Shown here: piece by piece, positions 31,906 through 43,345 of the stretch
Layout: every line of letters starts with the position of its first letter
How positions within the stretch are numbered: the stretch's first letter is position 1
Assembly: GCA_900095095.1 (NCBI GenBank)
Contig: FMBT01000317.1
Span: 1 to 64,000 of the forward strand
DNA from: Fragilariopsis cylindrus CCMP1102
Lineage: Eukaryota > Bacillariophyta > Bacillariophyceae > Bacillariales > Bacillariaceae
DNA: 64,000 nt
Direction of reading: 5' to 3'
Made by a program: the position numbers and the translations under genes
The notes under the pieces: model-generated
The model's database searches: none
What the model was told of the DNA's origin: nothing
Seen by the model: only the letters and a program-made list of their open reading frames with translations

Positions 31906-32482
31906 CGAGATCCAAACGGCACTTTTCCTGCATTTTAGATCAAAATGTATGCTCAATAATCAATAGGTTATTCCACTGAAAAGTTATTTATCTGAAGTCA
32001 AGACTATCTATAGATTTCTATAGATTAAAGGCATCTAATTCATTTAACCTCCTACCAAATCAATGTGCACATGTAGTTGCAGAGAAGCTACAAATTATTC
32101 ATCTCTCTCTCTCTGTGTCTCTATCTATTTGGAAATTGAACAGGAATCAAAGCGCTCATTTAAGTAGCTCTATTGTCGCACCTCCTATGATCGGAGGGAC
32201 AATGATGACAAACACAACGTCTTTCTGATTTTTTTTAACAAGAAAAGATCCGTTTACTACTGTATACTTTTCCGTTGACGATAGCAGGTGATATTTGTAA
32301 TTGTTCCCTCAATCATACCTAAGCACGGATAATTTGTTTGATCATTGTCATATTGTATATATTTTGTACTTCTAATTATTTGTTGATTTCAATATAGTAA
32401 TGTAATGCAATCTATTATAGTAACAATACTAGCATAAGCAATCTTCCTTTTCATGCACACATTTCATTACGCATCTATTTCC
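31906..32482. other. Intergenic, converging 3' ends
   Basis: Between the kinase and leftward threonine deaminase. AT-rich, with a short TC run near 32103-32115. No gene seen. Confidence 0.4.
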
Positions 32483-34755
32483 TTATTTTTTGTTACTTCT
32501 CAAGAACTTATGATAAATAGGATTGTTTGTTTCTTCCTCGTAATCATAATGTAAGGTGTCGAGGAAACGCGTTAGTCTATTGTCTGTATCTACACAATCT
32601 GGTACTTGGAGGCCTACCAATACTCGACCGAAATCATCGCCTAATTTTCCAGCATAAGATTAGAGAAGAAAACACACGCACACACACAGAAAAATAAGTT
32701 AGCTCAGTTCAGAATTACATAACAAAGATTGACCAGACTGACACCTTTTGACAATAATGGTACGACAACGACAACGACGACGACGACGACAACGAATACT
32801 CACCATGGTTACGGTAATGAAATAAAGATACGTTCCATTCTATATCTAAACTCAAAAGAAATCGTTGAAGTGCACCTGGAGCTTCGGGAAAATCAAATCG
32901 AAACAATCGTTCATTAGGTACGCTAGATCGGCCACCTGCCATATTCCTGATATGGACCTTGGTTAGTTCGTCTTGACTAACATCGATGCATTTGAAACCA
33001 TTTTCTTGGATATTAGCCATGATTCCCTCAAAGTCATTATCAATATTCATAACCGGTTGGAAAGAAATTAAAACATGAGCATCTCCATCATCATCGTAAC
33101 GATATGAAAATTCTGTGACATTTCTAGGCCATATCAATGAGTATAACGCTCGGAACGATCCAGGTGTTTCGGGAATAGTTACAACAAGTGTTCTTTCGGA
33201 TCCATCAGCACGATCCGATACGAATCGAAGTCGGTCAAAATCAAGATTTGCACCAGAAGTGATTGCTACCAATGTTTGTCCCGATATTTTATTTTCTGCA
33301 ACATACTTCTTCATACCAGCAACACCTAACGCACCAGCGGGTTCCAAAACTACGCGAGCATCATTATACGTCAGTTTGATGGCATCACAAATTTGATCTG
33401 TACTAACAGTAACCATCTCATCTACCAACTTGTTACATACACGAATGTTTCTTCACCGACCGTTTTAACAGCGGCACCATCTGCAAACAAACCGACATTG
33501 TCAAGAGTTACTACTTTACCCTGTTTCAATGATTCTGTCATTCCTGCTGCATCATCGGCTTCGACACCGATAACTTTCACAGAGGGACGTACTCGTTTTA
33601 CGTATGCGGCAATCCCCGCAAGCATACCTCCCCCACCACAACAAACGAAGATAATGTCTAATGGTCGACTGACACATGATTTTAAAATTCTAATCCTATA
33701 GTACCCTGACCAGCAATGACATGTGGATCATCGAATGGATGGATCATTGTCATACCCTCTTCGATCATTAAACGTTTTGCCTCTGTAGCTGCCTCATCGT
33801 AATTGTTACCAAATAGTCGAACTTCAACAGTTTGTCCACCATGTGTACGTACAGCATTGACCTTAATAATAGGTGTCGCAAGGGGCATAACAATCACAGC
33901 CCGGCAACCTAACATTTTCGATGATAGTGCTACACCCTGTGCATGATTACCAGCAGAACATGCCACAACACCGTTACTAAGTTCATCCTGTGATAAATGC
34001 GCCATTTTGTTATACGCACCACGAACTTTAAAGGAAAATACCGGTTGAGTATCTTCTCGTTTCAGGAAAACTGTATTTTTCAAATCCTAATATAATTTTT
34101 GATGACAGACAATCGATTTCATTTTCGTTTGGGTACAGTTCATAATACAAAATGGCATTGGCAAAAATTGCAATATATGAATATCATTAGTACAAATAAT
34201 ATTAATAGTCCCCAAAAGAAAAATCAACCTGCTCACATATGTTCTTTTCGTTTCGTTTCGTTTCGTTTTTGTTTCATTCTTTCCAACATTTTTTCACTAA
34301 CTAACTAACTAACTTACATTACTTAGGTTCTTTGCATGTTGCAATTCTGTTTCGATCGCTGCTTCATAAACTCGTGCATTAAGGATTCTATTTAAGTACC
34401 CGACTGCATGTTCTTTAGCATTCAATAATATTGGTTTATATTCCATTTCATTATCAGGTGAACGTAAGTCTCGAGCAACACCACCACTGCCATTTACAGA
34501 GGAAGAAAAATTAGAAGTACTACTTGATGGCGTAGTAGGATAAGCGACCATTTCTTCAACAGCTGAATCTATGGTAGTTGTTGATTCATTGTTCTCGAGT
34601 GATGACGATAAGGACGATTTGGGCCGTCGACAAATCATGTTGTTGAAAATAGAAGAAACACTACTACTCGTATTAACGTTACTGCGAGGAGAACTTCGCA
34701 CCAGCATCGAAGGTCGCATAGCAACACGTACTGTCGCCGAAAGAGGAGAGAGCAT
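32483..34755 (-). CDS. ilvA: Threonine deaminase (biosynthetic threonine dehydratase)
   Basis: PLP enzyme converting threonine to 2-oxobutanoate and ammonia, the committed step of isoleucine synthesis. Exons are 34318-34755, 32804-34086 and 32483-32640, about 626 residues. [11 protein letters not shown] carries the PLP-binding lysine, [12 protein letters not shown] is the substrate loop and [10 protein letters not shown] the phosphate-binding glycine loop. Two C-terminal ACT-like regulatory units follow ([33 protein letters not shown]), as in the isoleucine-inhibited form. The end ([14 protein letters not shown], then [11 protein letters not shown]) lies in the third exon. The N-terminus is Ser/Arg-rich without a clear signal peptide, so a mitochondrial presequence is as likely as a plastid one. 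Two single-base losses in exon 2, at runs 33444-33445 and 33688-33689, break the frame although the protein continues exactly. The last intron has a CGA repeat and the first a TTTCG repeat. Confidence 0.93.
34246..34265. repeat. TTTCG x4 microsatellite in an intron
   Basis: Four tandem TTTCG units inside the first intron of the threonine deaminase gene, next to a CTAA repeat at 34298-34313. Confidence 0.9.
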
Positions 34756-35708
34756 AATTTCTAGTTAATTACGTTATTGCTTGACTGTTGATAACTTTAT
34801 CGAACCTTTCTTTTTCTGGACAATTTCTTATTGATTCTGTATGTTTTGCCTTATGAAAATGTTGTCCGAAGTCCGAAAACACAAAAGCAACACAGAATAT
34901 TAAATAATAACATGATCAGAACCTTTTTAAATAAATATAATTTTGATAAATTGGAAGGAATTGTGAATGGATTTTATATGGTGTTAAAGACGTCATTCAT
35001 TTTCAGACACGGATAAAAATTGCTTTCAAAAGAGTGAATTTTAAAATAAAATTTTATTACATGCCAACACCACCATGAACCATAGTAATGTGAGAGGAAA
35101 CTCATACTAGTAAACAAGATTTTTGTGGAACGAAGGAAGAGGATACAGCGTAGTAGCTCTACCATAGCATTACATGATATTAATCCATGCTAAAGCTCTA
35201 GGTGAACATATTATCTCATAGAGTGAGTTGAAAACTCACGCACAACACACAAATTTAAGGGGACCCATGAGGTCAGTTCTCAAAGCTCAACCACTGATCA
35301 TACATTCATGATAAATCCTCTACCATATATTCCTACCAATTAAAAAGAGCATATCATACTTGTAGTTTAATAGTAATATACATGGACATTCTAAGACAAA
35401 TACTTAAGGTTAGGGTCAGGTTATGGAAATACGAAATACAGTGTACGTGACGCACGAAATTCAACTCTGCCATGCAAAAAGTACTAGTAAGTTAGCGCGC
35501 CCAAAATCCTACAACAAACATCAATTTATGCCGATAACGTGTATCTTTCGCCCATCATTCTTCACCTCTCACACAATAAATAATAATAATCTCGAGCATA
35601 CTTTCAAGTTTCAAATTTCAAACAGAGATCGACAACAAGAAACCATCCCGATTTCCCCCCAAGCTTTCTGCTGTTACGTAAATAATAGTACAATTCAACA
35701 ATTTTACC
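34756..35708. promoter_or_regulatory. Divergent upstream region, threonine deaminase / pantothenate synthetase
   Basis: About 950 AT-rich bases between two outward-facing biosynthetic genes. Open frames here are short and featureless. The pyrimidine-rich sequence near 35660 precedes the panC start. No defined site is recognised. Confidence 0.4.
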
Positions 35709-36720
35709 ATGGCGACAGCTGCTGCAACATCGAAAGTACGACCTCTCCTTTATTCATGTGTTCCCTCCTTTCGTTCCTTTCGACGATCGTTACATCCATC
35801 GTTGAAAATTGGATTCGTACCGACGATGGGTGCGTTGCACGAAGGTCATCTGTCGTTAGTGAAGGAGGCAAGATCATGTAATGACATAGTGATAGCATCT
35901 GTATTTGTCAATCCTACTCAATTTGGCGAAGGAGAGGATCTTGACAAGTACCCACGACAGCTAGAACGTGATGCAGAACTCTTGGGCGATTGTGGTGTGG
36001 ACCATATATTTACCCCTAATTGCGATGATATGTATGGGAAAAACTATGGCACTTATGTTGATTGTAAATGCTTTGATGACATTCCAGAGAGTATTGCAAG
36101 ACCTGGTCATTTTCGTGGTGTCGCAACAATCGTTACAAAGCTTTTTAATATTGTACAACCAACCAATGCATATTTCGGTCAAAAGGATGCTGGTAAGGAT
36201 ATTTTGTGTGTGTTTTCTACTCTTAAAAAAATGATACAGAAAGATTGTGGCATGACTCTACAATATTAGTGGGAACTCAATATATTATTTCCCTATCTCT
36301 TTCTTCACAACCAGGACAATGTGTACTCATTCGAAGAATTGTTGAAGATTTGAATATGGACGTTAATGTAGTTGTTATGGATACAATTAGAGAATCAGAT
36401 GGTCTTGCTAAATCAAGTAGGAATGAATATCTGTCGGAATCCGAACGAAAAGCAGCTACAATAATATACAAATCACTTACTGCTGCGAAAGAATTAATCA
36501 CAACAACCCGTCTGCATCCAGTTCTGATATAATCGATGTTACACGAAATATACTAAATTCCGAACCACTCGTTTCAGAAATACAGTACATATCTGTCGAA
36601 AGTATGTCCACAATGGAGGCGGTATCACAACCATCTGGTTCCAAAGATGGAACGACGATATCGCTTGCTTGTGTGGTTGGTTCTGTCCGATTAATAGATA
36701 ATATCGTATTAACAGATTGA
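35709..36720 (+). CDS. panC: Pantothenate synthetase
   Basis: Joins pantoate and beta-alanine with ATP to make pantothenate, the vitamin B5 precursor of coenzyme A. Two exons, 35709-36192 and 36315-36720, give about 296 residues, close to the family norm of 280-310. GFVPTMGALHEGHLSLVKEA contains the HIGH-type nucleotide motif. FVNPTQFGEGEDLDKYPR and RPGHFRGVATIVTKLFN are diagnostic, and YFGQKDA is split by the GT-AG intron before GQCVLIRR. LAKSSRNEYLS corresponds to the KMSKS-like loop. The frame is lost near 36502 (ACAACAAC, apparently one A short), after which SASSSDIIDVT and the conserved C-terminal strand continue to a TGA at 36720. No targeting peptide is clear; a short Ser/Ala/Arg-rich N-terminus is present. 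Confidence 0.93.
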
Positions 36721-37551
36721 GGATTCTTTTTGATTCTGTTGTATTGTTTTAATGAGACTGAATGGGCATTAGATCAAAAACAAACCATGCTCGAAGAACT
36801 TCGTATCGGAGTTTTTTTACTCCAAAGAAAAGAACGAACTCGGCGTCGTTGATGACGTACTAGTCTTTCACACGAAAACACGCTAATAGCGGTTGTTTGA
36901 ATTCTCTATTCTAAATGTTGGGTTTTGTATATTACTTTTGAGAATTATTAATTTACTCACAAAAAATGTGAACGTCATAGTGTGTTACTATTTGAAAAAG
37001 TTGTGTACCCAGCTCAAATATGTGCGACTTGTAGTTCTGTATAGCAACGAAGCAGTTTCCAGTCGTCGATTCGATGTAAACTATCAGTAATATAGCTAAA
37101 ATTGACGAATAACGGTGGAGAAATAAATAATACACAACAAATAGTACAAATAAAAATAATAATGGGAGTTGAAATCTAAAAGAATCCTGGCATAAATACT
37201 CCGGTGCTAAGTGCTGAATTCTACTACGGTAACATCAACTTTATAAAGCCCTCGGGGCGACAATAAATGCAGCTGGCCTTGTGTAGTGCATCGGTCAGAG
37301 GTATAAATACGATAGTTGTGATGACTGTAAGATGACAAATCAGGGACGTATGGTACTGCTACTAGGATCTCAATATTTCTATCGTCAAAAAAGAAATTCG
37401 AAAGTGCACTGGTAGAGTTGCGAGGGAAGAAAATCCAAATGTAAAAATTCAAATGTTATACTATATTACGTAGAAGTACTCAGTATAAATAGTATATAGT
37501 GAGTCAAGTTAAGTCAAGTCAAGTTAAGTCAAGTCAAGTCAACATTTACTT
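36721..37551. other. Intergenic, converging 3' ends
   Basis: Between panC and leftward ChlM. No gene is supported. It carries the GTCAA pentamer repeat listed separately. Confidence 0.4.
37501..37543. repeat. Degenerate AGTCA/AGTTA pentamer array
   Basis: About eight tandem pentamers, mostly AGTCA with two AGTTA variants, ending 9 bases before the ChlM stop codon, in its 3' untranslated region. Confidence 0.85.
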
Positions 37552-38488
37552 TTAAATTCTTTTCGCTTCCAACAGTCTTGAAAAGTAAAAGTTAGTCCCT
37601 GTCATTTCTTCCCGAGCAACTTGGAACCCAGCCTTTGTTAAGGCATCACGGACGACCTGTTCTTCGTGTAAGTATGCGCGTGTTGTTTTACTAGGTCCTG
37701 GAAAAAGTTCACCAAACTTTTTCAATGCTGAGTAATACCATGTTTTTGGTGCGAATGAAAATATAACACGATCACTCGACAAAGAACACAAATGACCGAC
37801 CATTTCTGCCATTTGATCTGATGGGTAATGGATTGCAACATCGACGCATGTTACTGTATCATACGTCCCCGTTACGGATTCTAAATCAGATGTGTAAAAT
37901 TTGGCATCCTTAATACCAAGTTCTTCTGCTCGTCGTGACGCCTCATCGGCCATAGAATCTGAAATGTCACTAGCAGAAATTTTAGCTCCTAAAGTAAATA
38001 AAAATAATGAGAATGAGAATAGAGAAGCATAAATTATATTGAGAAACGGAAATGGCGTAGTAGTTTTTATTTGTTTTCCGGAGGAATTCATACAGTTCAA
38101 TTTCTCTTCTTTTCTTACCCATTTGTGCTAGGGGGATAGCCAAACTACCAACACCACATCCACAATCACATACAGACTTTCCAGAAATATTACCATCATC
38201 AGAAATCCAATTTAAAATCTTTTGAATAGTTTGACCGTGTCCAGTACGGATATCTAATTGTACAGTATTAACCTCATCACTTTCTGAATAAATCTTATTC
38301 CATCTATTAAAACCTTCCGTATTGAAATATTCACGAACTTCAGTTTTATCATCTACATGTAGGCATGATGACGATTCTGAAGCTGATGATGACGATACAC
38401 CATTGCGACTGCTAGTAGCGATAGGAGCAAAGCCAGAAGCTCCACCTACAAATAAAAAGCTTAGAACAGCAGCACTTGTTAACTTCAT
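37552..38488 (-). CDS. chlM: Magnesium-protoporphyrin IX O-methyltransferase
   Basis: Methylates the 13-propionate of Mg-protoporphyrin IX with S-adenosylmethionine, the step after Mg chelatase in chlorophyll synthesis. It acts in the plastid. Two exons, 38119-38488 and 37552-37988, join across a Gly codon to give 268 residues. The N-terminus MKLTSAAVLSFLFVGGASG is a signal peptide followed directly by FAPIATSS, a textbook diatom plastid-import motif. The ChlM core is clear: REYFNTEGFNRWNKIY, VQLDIRTGHGQTIQKIL, the SAM-binding CDCGCGVGSLAIPLA, and VSCVDVAIHYP-like CVDVAIHYPSD. The C-terminal region (SKTTRAYLHEEQVVRDAL, FYFSRLLEAKR) also matches. Its start is 523 bases from the divergent parvulin-MiaB gene, another plastid-type protein. 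Confidence 0.94.
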
Positions 38489-39011
38489 GGTTGCGATATT
38501 GAGGGGGGAGTTTGAGATAATAAATATTTTTTGTCGTTCGGTAGATTGTTTATGCTGTGGTGAAATGTAGTTACTACGGTAGATACACTGTATCCAACTA
38601 CTAGTATCTATTAGCGAGAATGCAGCGTTGGCACTTTGAATTCAGAGCAAAAATCTAGATTTTTGAGAGAAAAGCTTGAAGAAAATCCTTTCCACGTGTA
38701 CAAGCAGATCGACCATTTTTGCTCAGTCGAGTGAGTCGAGTCGACAGTCGTCCGTCCCTGCGCACTCCAATGGCACAATCATTAAACATCAATCATAATA
38801 GCAATGGCGATTGACAAATCAATCGAAAAGAACAATAACACCAAAAAAACCTACTAGCATCAATCATCATCAACGGAAGAAGGTTCATTCCAATACACTA
38901 CTGAAGTACTACTGTAGTAGTGTAGTAGAATACAAGCCATTCTTGTGTAATAAAAGTTGTAGCTTCGAAATTTAATTGACTTCTTCCTCAAAATATTGAT
39001 CGGAAGACAAA
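38489..39011. promoter_or_regulatory. Divergent promoter region, ChlM / parvulin-MiaB
   Basis: Shared by two genes whose products both carry plastid presequences. It holds CGAGTGAGTCGAGTCGA (near 38725-38742), made of overlapping GAGTCGA steps, and a palindromic stretch ACTACTGTAGTAGTGTAGTAG near 38908-38928. Co-regulation is possible but not shown. Confidence 0.45.
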
Positions 39012-41451
39012 ATGAAAAGCGCATATTATACATCATCTTTCCTTTTTGCAGTAGCATTATTATGGACCGATATCCAACCTTCTTTTGGGCTTTTAAATCA
39101 AAAGAATTTCCAACAAAATACGCTTTTATCATTTTCAATCAACAGTAGTAGTAGACAACAAAGAAGCATAAACGCGATCCAAAGAAATGTAGCGACCAAC
39201 GATGGTACCATTCAACAGGAGATACAGCAAAAAGGCGAAGAAAGCAAACAACAGACTGAAGAATTTACACTAACACCTCCAAGCAAGTATCCAACAAATC
39301 GAGGAACGACTGTTGATTCAAGACAGATTATTGCAACTGGAGCTGGACGACTACATTTGACAGCTGTTCGATTAGCACACATCTTGTTTGCATCTGAAGA
39401 TCTTGCCGAATCGTCACTTCACGAACTCCGGAAGGCATCATTATCATTTGAAGAATTGGCAAAACAAATTAGTTTGTGTTCTGATACGAGAGAAAAGGGA
39501 GGATCTATTGGATGGGTGACAATTGATGATCAAGATGGAACAAAAAATGAACATCTCGACCTTCTATTTCCTAATCAAGCCCGTGTACAAGCAATACATA
39601 TTACAACAAAACCGGGTGATATTGTTCTAGTTCAATCTCATCGTGGTTATCACTTAGTTCAAGTGCAAGATGTTATGGCAGATGTTAAAAAGATGTCATA
39701 TTTGAAACAACGGAAGAAAAGCGACAACAGCTTCCAACAAGGGGCAGCACGAGTAGCTTCGGCAGCAGCAGCAACAGGAGGAGGAATCCATTCGGGTGCA
39801 TTCGGATCGGATAATAAAGAAAAGAAGGATCTTACGTACAAAATAGAGACCATGGGATGTCAAATGAACTTAGCTGACTCTGAAAGAATCGAAGGTCAGC
39901 TACAAAGTATGGGCATTCGACCTTTGAATCCAGAAGTTGACGAAAAGTCAATCCATCCGGATGTTGTAGTTTTGAATACATGTTCTATCCGAGAGCATGC
40001 CGAATCCAAAGTGTAAGTGAAAAAAAACCCTGATATTATAATTGATTGTAACTCAAGACGCATGTTTATTGAAATTTCCATTAAACAAAAATGTTATAGC
40101 TCATCAAAGAAATATTCATGTAATATAGATATTCCTACCTCGGTCCTTATGCTAAACGAAAACGTGAGGGTGAAGATGTTGCCATTGTAGTTGCTGGATG
40201 TGTTGCTCAGCAAGAAAGTGAAGCACTTCTTCGTCGAGTACCAGAAGTGGACTTAGTAATGGGCCCTCAGTACGCGAACAGGTTAAGTGATTTTTTTGAA
40301 GATATTGCTAATGGCAATCAAGTTGTTGCGACCGAAGCAACTCATATCATGGAAGATTCATCCAAACCAAGACGACAATCCAAAGTGTGTGCTTGGGTCA
40401 ATGTTATCTATGGATGTAATGAAAGGTGTGCCTTCTGCATCGTACCAACAACTCGTGGTGTCGAACAGTCTCGACCATTAGAGAGTATCGTGCAAGAGGT
40501 AGAAAGTTTGGTCGAACAGGGATATAAGGAAGTGACTTTACTAGGGCAAAACATCGATGCGTATGGGAGAGACATGGTACCAAAGAAAAGATTCTCAGAA
40601 CTATTAAATATTGTTGGAAATGTCCCTGGGTTAAAGCGACTACGATTCGTCACGAGTCATCCTCGTTACATGTCTCTTTCTGTAGTTGACGAGATTTTAA
40701 ACACACCATCGGCTTGTGAATACTTTCACATACCTTTCCAAAGTGGATCTAATGAAATCCTAGCAAGTATGGGTCGTGGACATACAAGAGAGAAATATCT
40801 ACGTATTGTTGATAGAATTCGATCGGTAAGAATTACCGTGGTTCATTCTACTACGTACCTGCGTGATCACCCATCATTGTTTTTTCTTTAGTGTTTGAGT
40901 GCTATATTGTGCAATCGATTTGTTTCAGAATATACTCTCACGATTGTCGTTGTTATGATTCTATTCGTTATGATTCTATTCGATTCCTTCATTTTTCTAT
41001 AATCCAGAAAATACCCGATGCAGCCATATCTGCTGATGTTATTGTTGGTTTTCCAGGAGAAACTGAAAAGGATTTCCAAGATACACTTGATTTGATGGAG
41101 GAGGTCGTATTTGACAATATCAACACTGCCGCGTACTCTCCTCGTCCGAATACACCAGCGGCAACGTGGACGAACCAAATACCCGAAGAGATAAAAAAGG
41201 AAAGACTTCAACGGATTAATGTGCTGGTGAAGGAGCATGCAAAAGAAAGACGAGCACGTATGCTTGGTAGAACTGTAGAGGTACTGGTAGAAGAAAGGAA
41301 TGTAAAAGTTCCTACTCAAGTTACGGGACGGACAGTACACAATTATCTTGTACATTTCGAAGGGGATATTGACAAACTTGAAGGAGAACTAGTTAATGTG
41401 CAGATTGATAACTGCGAGACTTTTTATCTGTCTGGTGCTCAGGTAGAATAA
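39012..41451 (+). CDS. miaB: Parvulin-type PPIase fused to MiaB/CDK5RAP1 tRNA methylthiotransferase
   Basis: About 713 residues from exons 39012-40012, 40129-40825 and 41008-41451. Residues 1-24 form a signal peptide followed by F25 (QPS/FGLL), predicting plastid import. Residues 119-222 match the parvulin PPIase fold: [53 protein letters not shown]. Next comes a complete MiaB: the N-terminal cluster cysteines in TMGCQMN (C283), NTCSIRE and AGCVAQ; the radical-SAM motif CNERCAFC (C-x3-C-x2-C) with [11 protein letters not shown]; then [13 protein letters not shown] and a C-terminal TRAM domain ([12 protein letters not shown]). MiaB adds a methylthio group to i6A37 of t[12 protein letters not shown] and GQNIDAYG favour MiaB over RimO or MtaB. 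A PPIase in front of it is unusual. The first intron splits a Val codon. Confidence 0.92.
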
Positions 41452-41621
41452 AAAAGTAATTTCTTATTAGATTACACAATATCATGACAAACATAACATA
41501 TCACATCACACAAAAAGAGAGTCGCACTAGCGTCGTAGTCTATTAATGATTAACTTATAATTCTTTTTACTATAATTACTATAGCTTTCATCGAAGACTT
41601 CTCTGATGGTACTACCTCTTT

Positions 41622-42524
41622 TTATCTCCTTGGTCCCATCCATGCTCCACCTATGGAAGATAACTGACAAAGAACTGCCGCAGCAAGAACAGACCCATCC
41701 GAAGTTTGATATTCTGGGTCTACTGCATTACTACTACTTCTATTATTATTAATTGATTCAGAAATAATATTCTCTTGAACTTCCTGGACCTGGGTCTGAG
41801 TCTGTATCGTCTCACATTGACGCTGCTCTCTCTTTTTTGGTGATGCTGCTGAAGTAGATTTTAATTCGTTTTGTTGCTTATTAGTACATTTACCTGTAAT
41901 ACTACAAGTGATTGCTGCTGCTGCTGCTGCTACCGATGATGATGATTTGGTTGTTGTTATTTTAGTAATTTTGCTGGTTGTTGAGTTATTATTATTATTG
42001 ACATCAATACCAGCCAATCGTAATGCATCTCGTTGTCGAGCTGCCTGCACAACTAAATTATCAATTTCATGATAATTATCTTCAAGTCGACGGAATATAT
42101 TTTCACCTGCCTGTTGACGCTTTAATACTTTTTGTGCATGACTCTTTATTTGAACAAGTGAACGATGTGGTAAAAAACAACTCATCTTTTTCCATCGTCC
42201 CTTACCAAACATTCTTAATCCATACAGGAACAGGCATTTCTCATCCGGCGTCCACCGTCCCGACCGTAATGTTTGTGGTCCATCATTGTTATTAGTAATA
42301 GGAGGCTTCGGTGCGATCGGTGTAAAATTGTTGTTGTTGTTATTGTTGTTGTTACTACTCGATGATCCATCATCTTGTTGCTGTTCTTTCGGTTCTTTGA
42401 CAATATTATCATCCATAGAAGGAGTAACGTCAGCATCAGATTCAGAACTAATCGCTACATGCTCTTCCTTCCTGAAAGCTATTTCACAATCCATTTCGGC
42501 TTGTTTTTGTCTTTCATCAAGCAT
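41622..42524 (-). CDS. Single-repeat MYB, SHAQKYF-like transcription factor
   Basis: 300-residue protein with one MYB repeat at about residues 88-136: SGRWTPDEKCLFLYGLRMFG, then KGRWKKMSCFLPHRSLVQIK, then SHAQKV. The third helix carries SHAQK with V instead of the Y-F of plant SHAQKYF factors, a common form in stramenopiles. The three regularly spaced aromatic residues are W91, L-rich helix positions and W111. Flanking regions are low complexity: Asn and Ser runs before the domain, Ala, Thr and Gln runs after. A role in DNA binding is well supported; target genes are unknown. The gene is single-exon and faces away from the acidic gene at 43346. Confidence 0.85.
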   Translation of the reverse strand: MLDERQKQAEMDCEIAFRKEEHVAISSESDADVTPSMDDNIVKEPKEQQQDDGSSSSNNNNNNNNNFTPIAPKPPITNNNDGPQTLRSGRWTPDEKCLFLYGLRMFGKGRWKKMSCFLPHRSLVQIKSHAQKVLKRQQAGENIFRRLEDNYHEIDNLVVQAARQRDALRLAGIDVNNNNNSTTSKITKITTTKSSSSVAAAAAAITCSITGKCTNKQQNELKSTSAASPKKREQRQCETIQTQTQVQEVQENIISESINNNRSSSNAVDPEYQTSDGSVLAAAVLCQLSSIGGAWMGPRR

Positions 42525-43345
42525 ATTGAGGCTTATTGGGTACTTGTTGTTGTTAGAGTTTCAATCGATTGTTCTTATCTCTCTACTAGAAAAGATACCA
42601 TTAGAAATCAACAATTCCATCTGCCGAAAAAGACAAAAATAAAGAGGCACTCGTTCGTTTTCACAAAACATAGTCGCCGGTTTAGTACCTACGTTTTTTC
42701 ATCCGTGGTGCACGTGGTAGAAGAAAGTGTATGACGCAGAAACTAAGGAATGCGCTGTAAATTTATCGTAACACCCGTACAGGCAGAATAAGGGGGTAGA
42801 AAAATTTATCAACCACACCAAATCCCCTAATTTGTTGTGTACAATTACCCCAAATCATTTGATTTTGTTTTACTGTGTCGTTTACTTGAAGTATTGTACA
42901 CACTTTTTTAAAGTGATAATTTGCTTTATTGGCACATTCAACATCATACGTGACCGCGAACATCATTGTACAACTTGTACATTTCGACAGCATAACAACA
43001 TACCCGATTTTATACTGTACAGTATTCAAATATTTGTCTTACTGTAGCAACTTGTAGCACTGGTCTTGTCAAACAACAACAGGAGGAAAAGACTTGATTC
43101 AAGTTGACGTATGCGACGAGACATCAGATATCAAGAAGACAGAAGAAGGAAGGATACATTTATCTTCGTTTGAAGAGAGTGTTTTTTATATTATGTAAGT
43201 TTTGTCATCTTTGAATTTTCGCTGTCACTCTTCACTTGTTGTATCACGCATTTTCTTATCGTTTCCTAATTAGAAAAAAAATATTTTACTCTACGCATTA
43301 TAAATGATACATGATATATTTAGTATCAGAAAAAAAACAGACACA
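42525..43345. promoter_or_regulatory. Divergent upstream region, MYB / acidic protein gene
   Basis: About 820 bases between outward-facing genes. No gene is supported. A short A run precedes the start at 43346. Confidence 0.4.

Noticed and set aside
35423-35881. 152-codon plus-strand frame overlapping the panC start
   Set aside because: Overlaps conserved panC sequence in another frame and shows no family motif.
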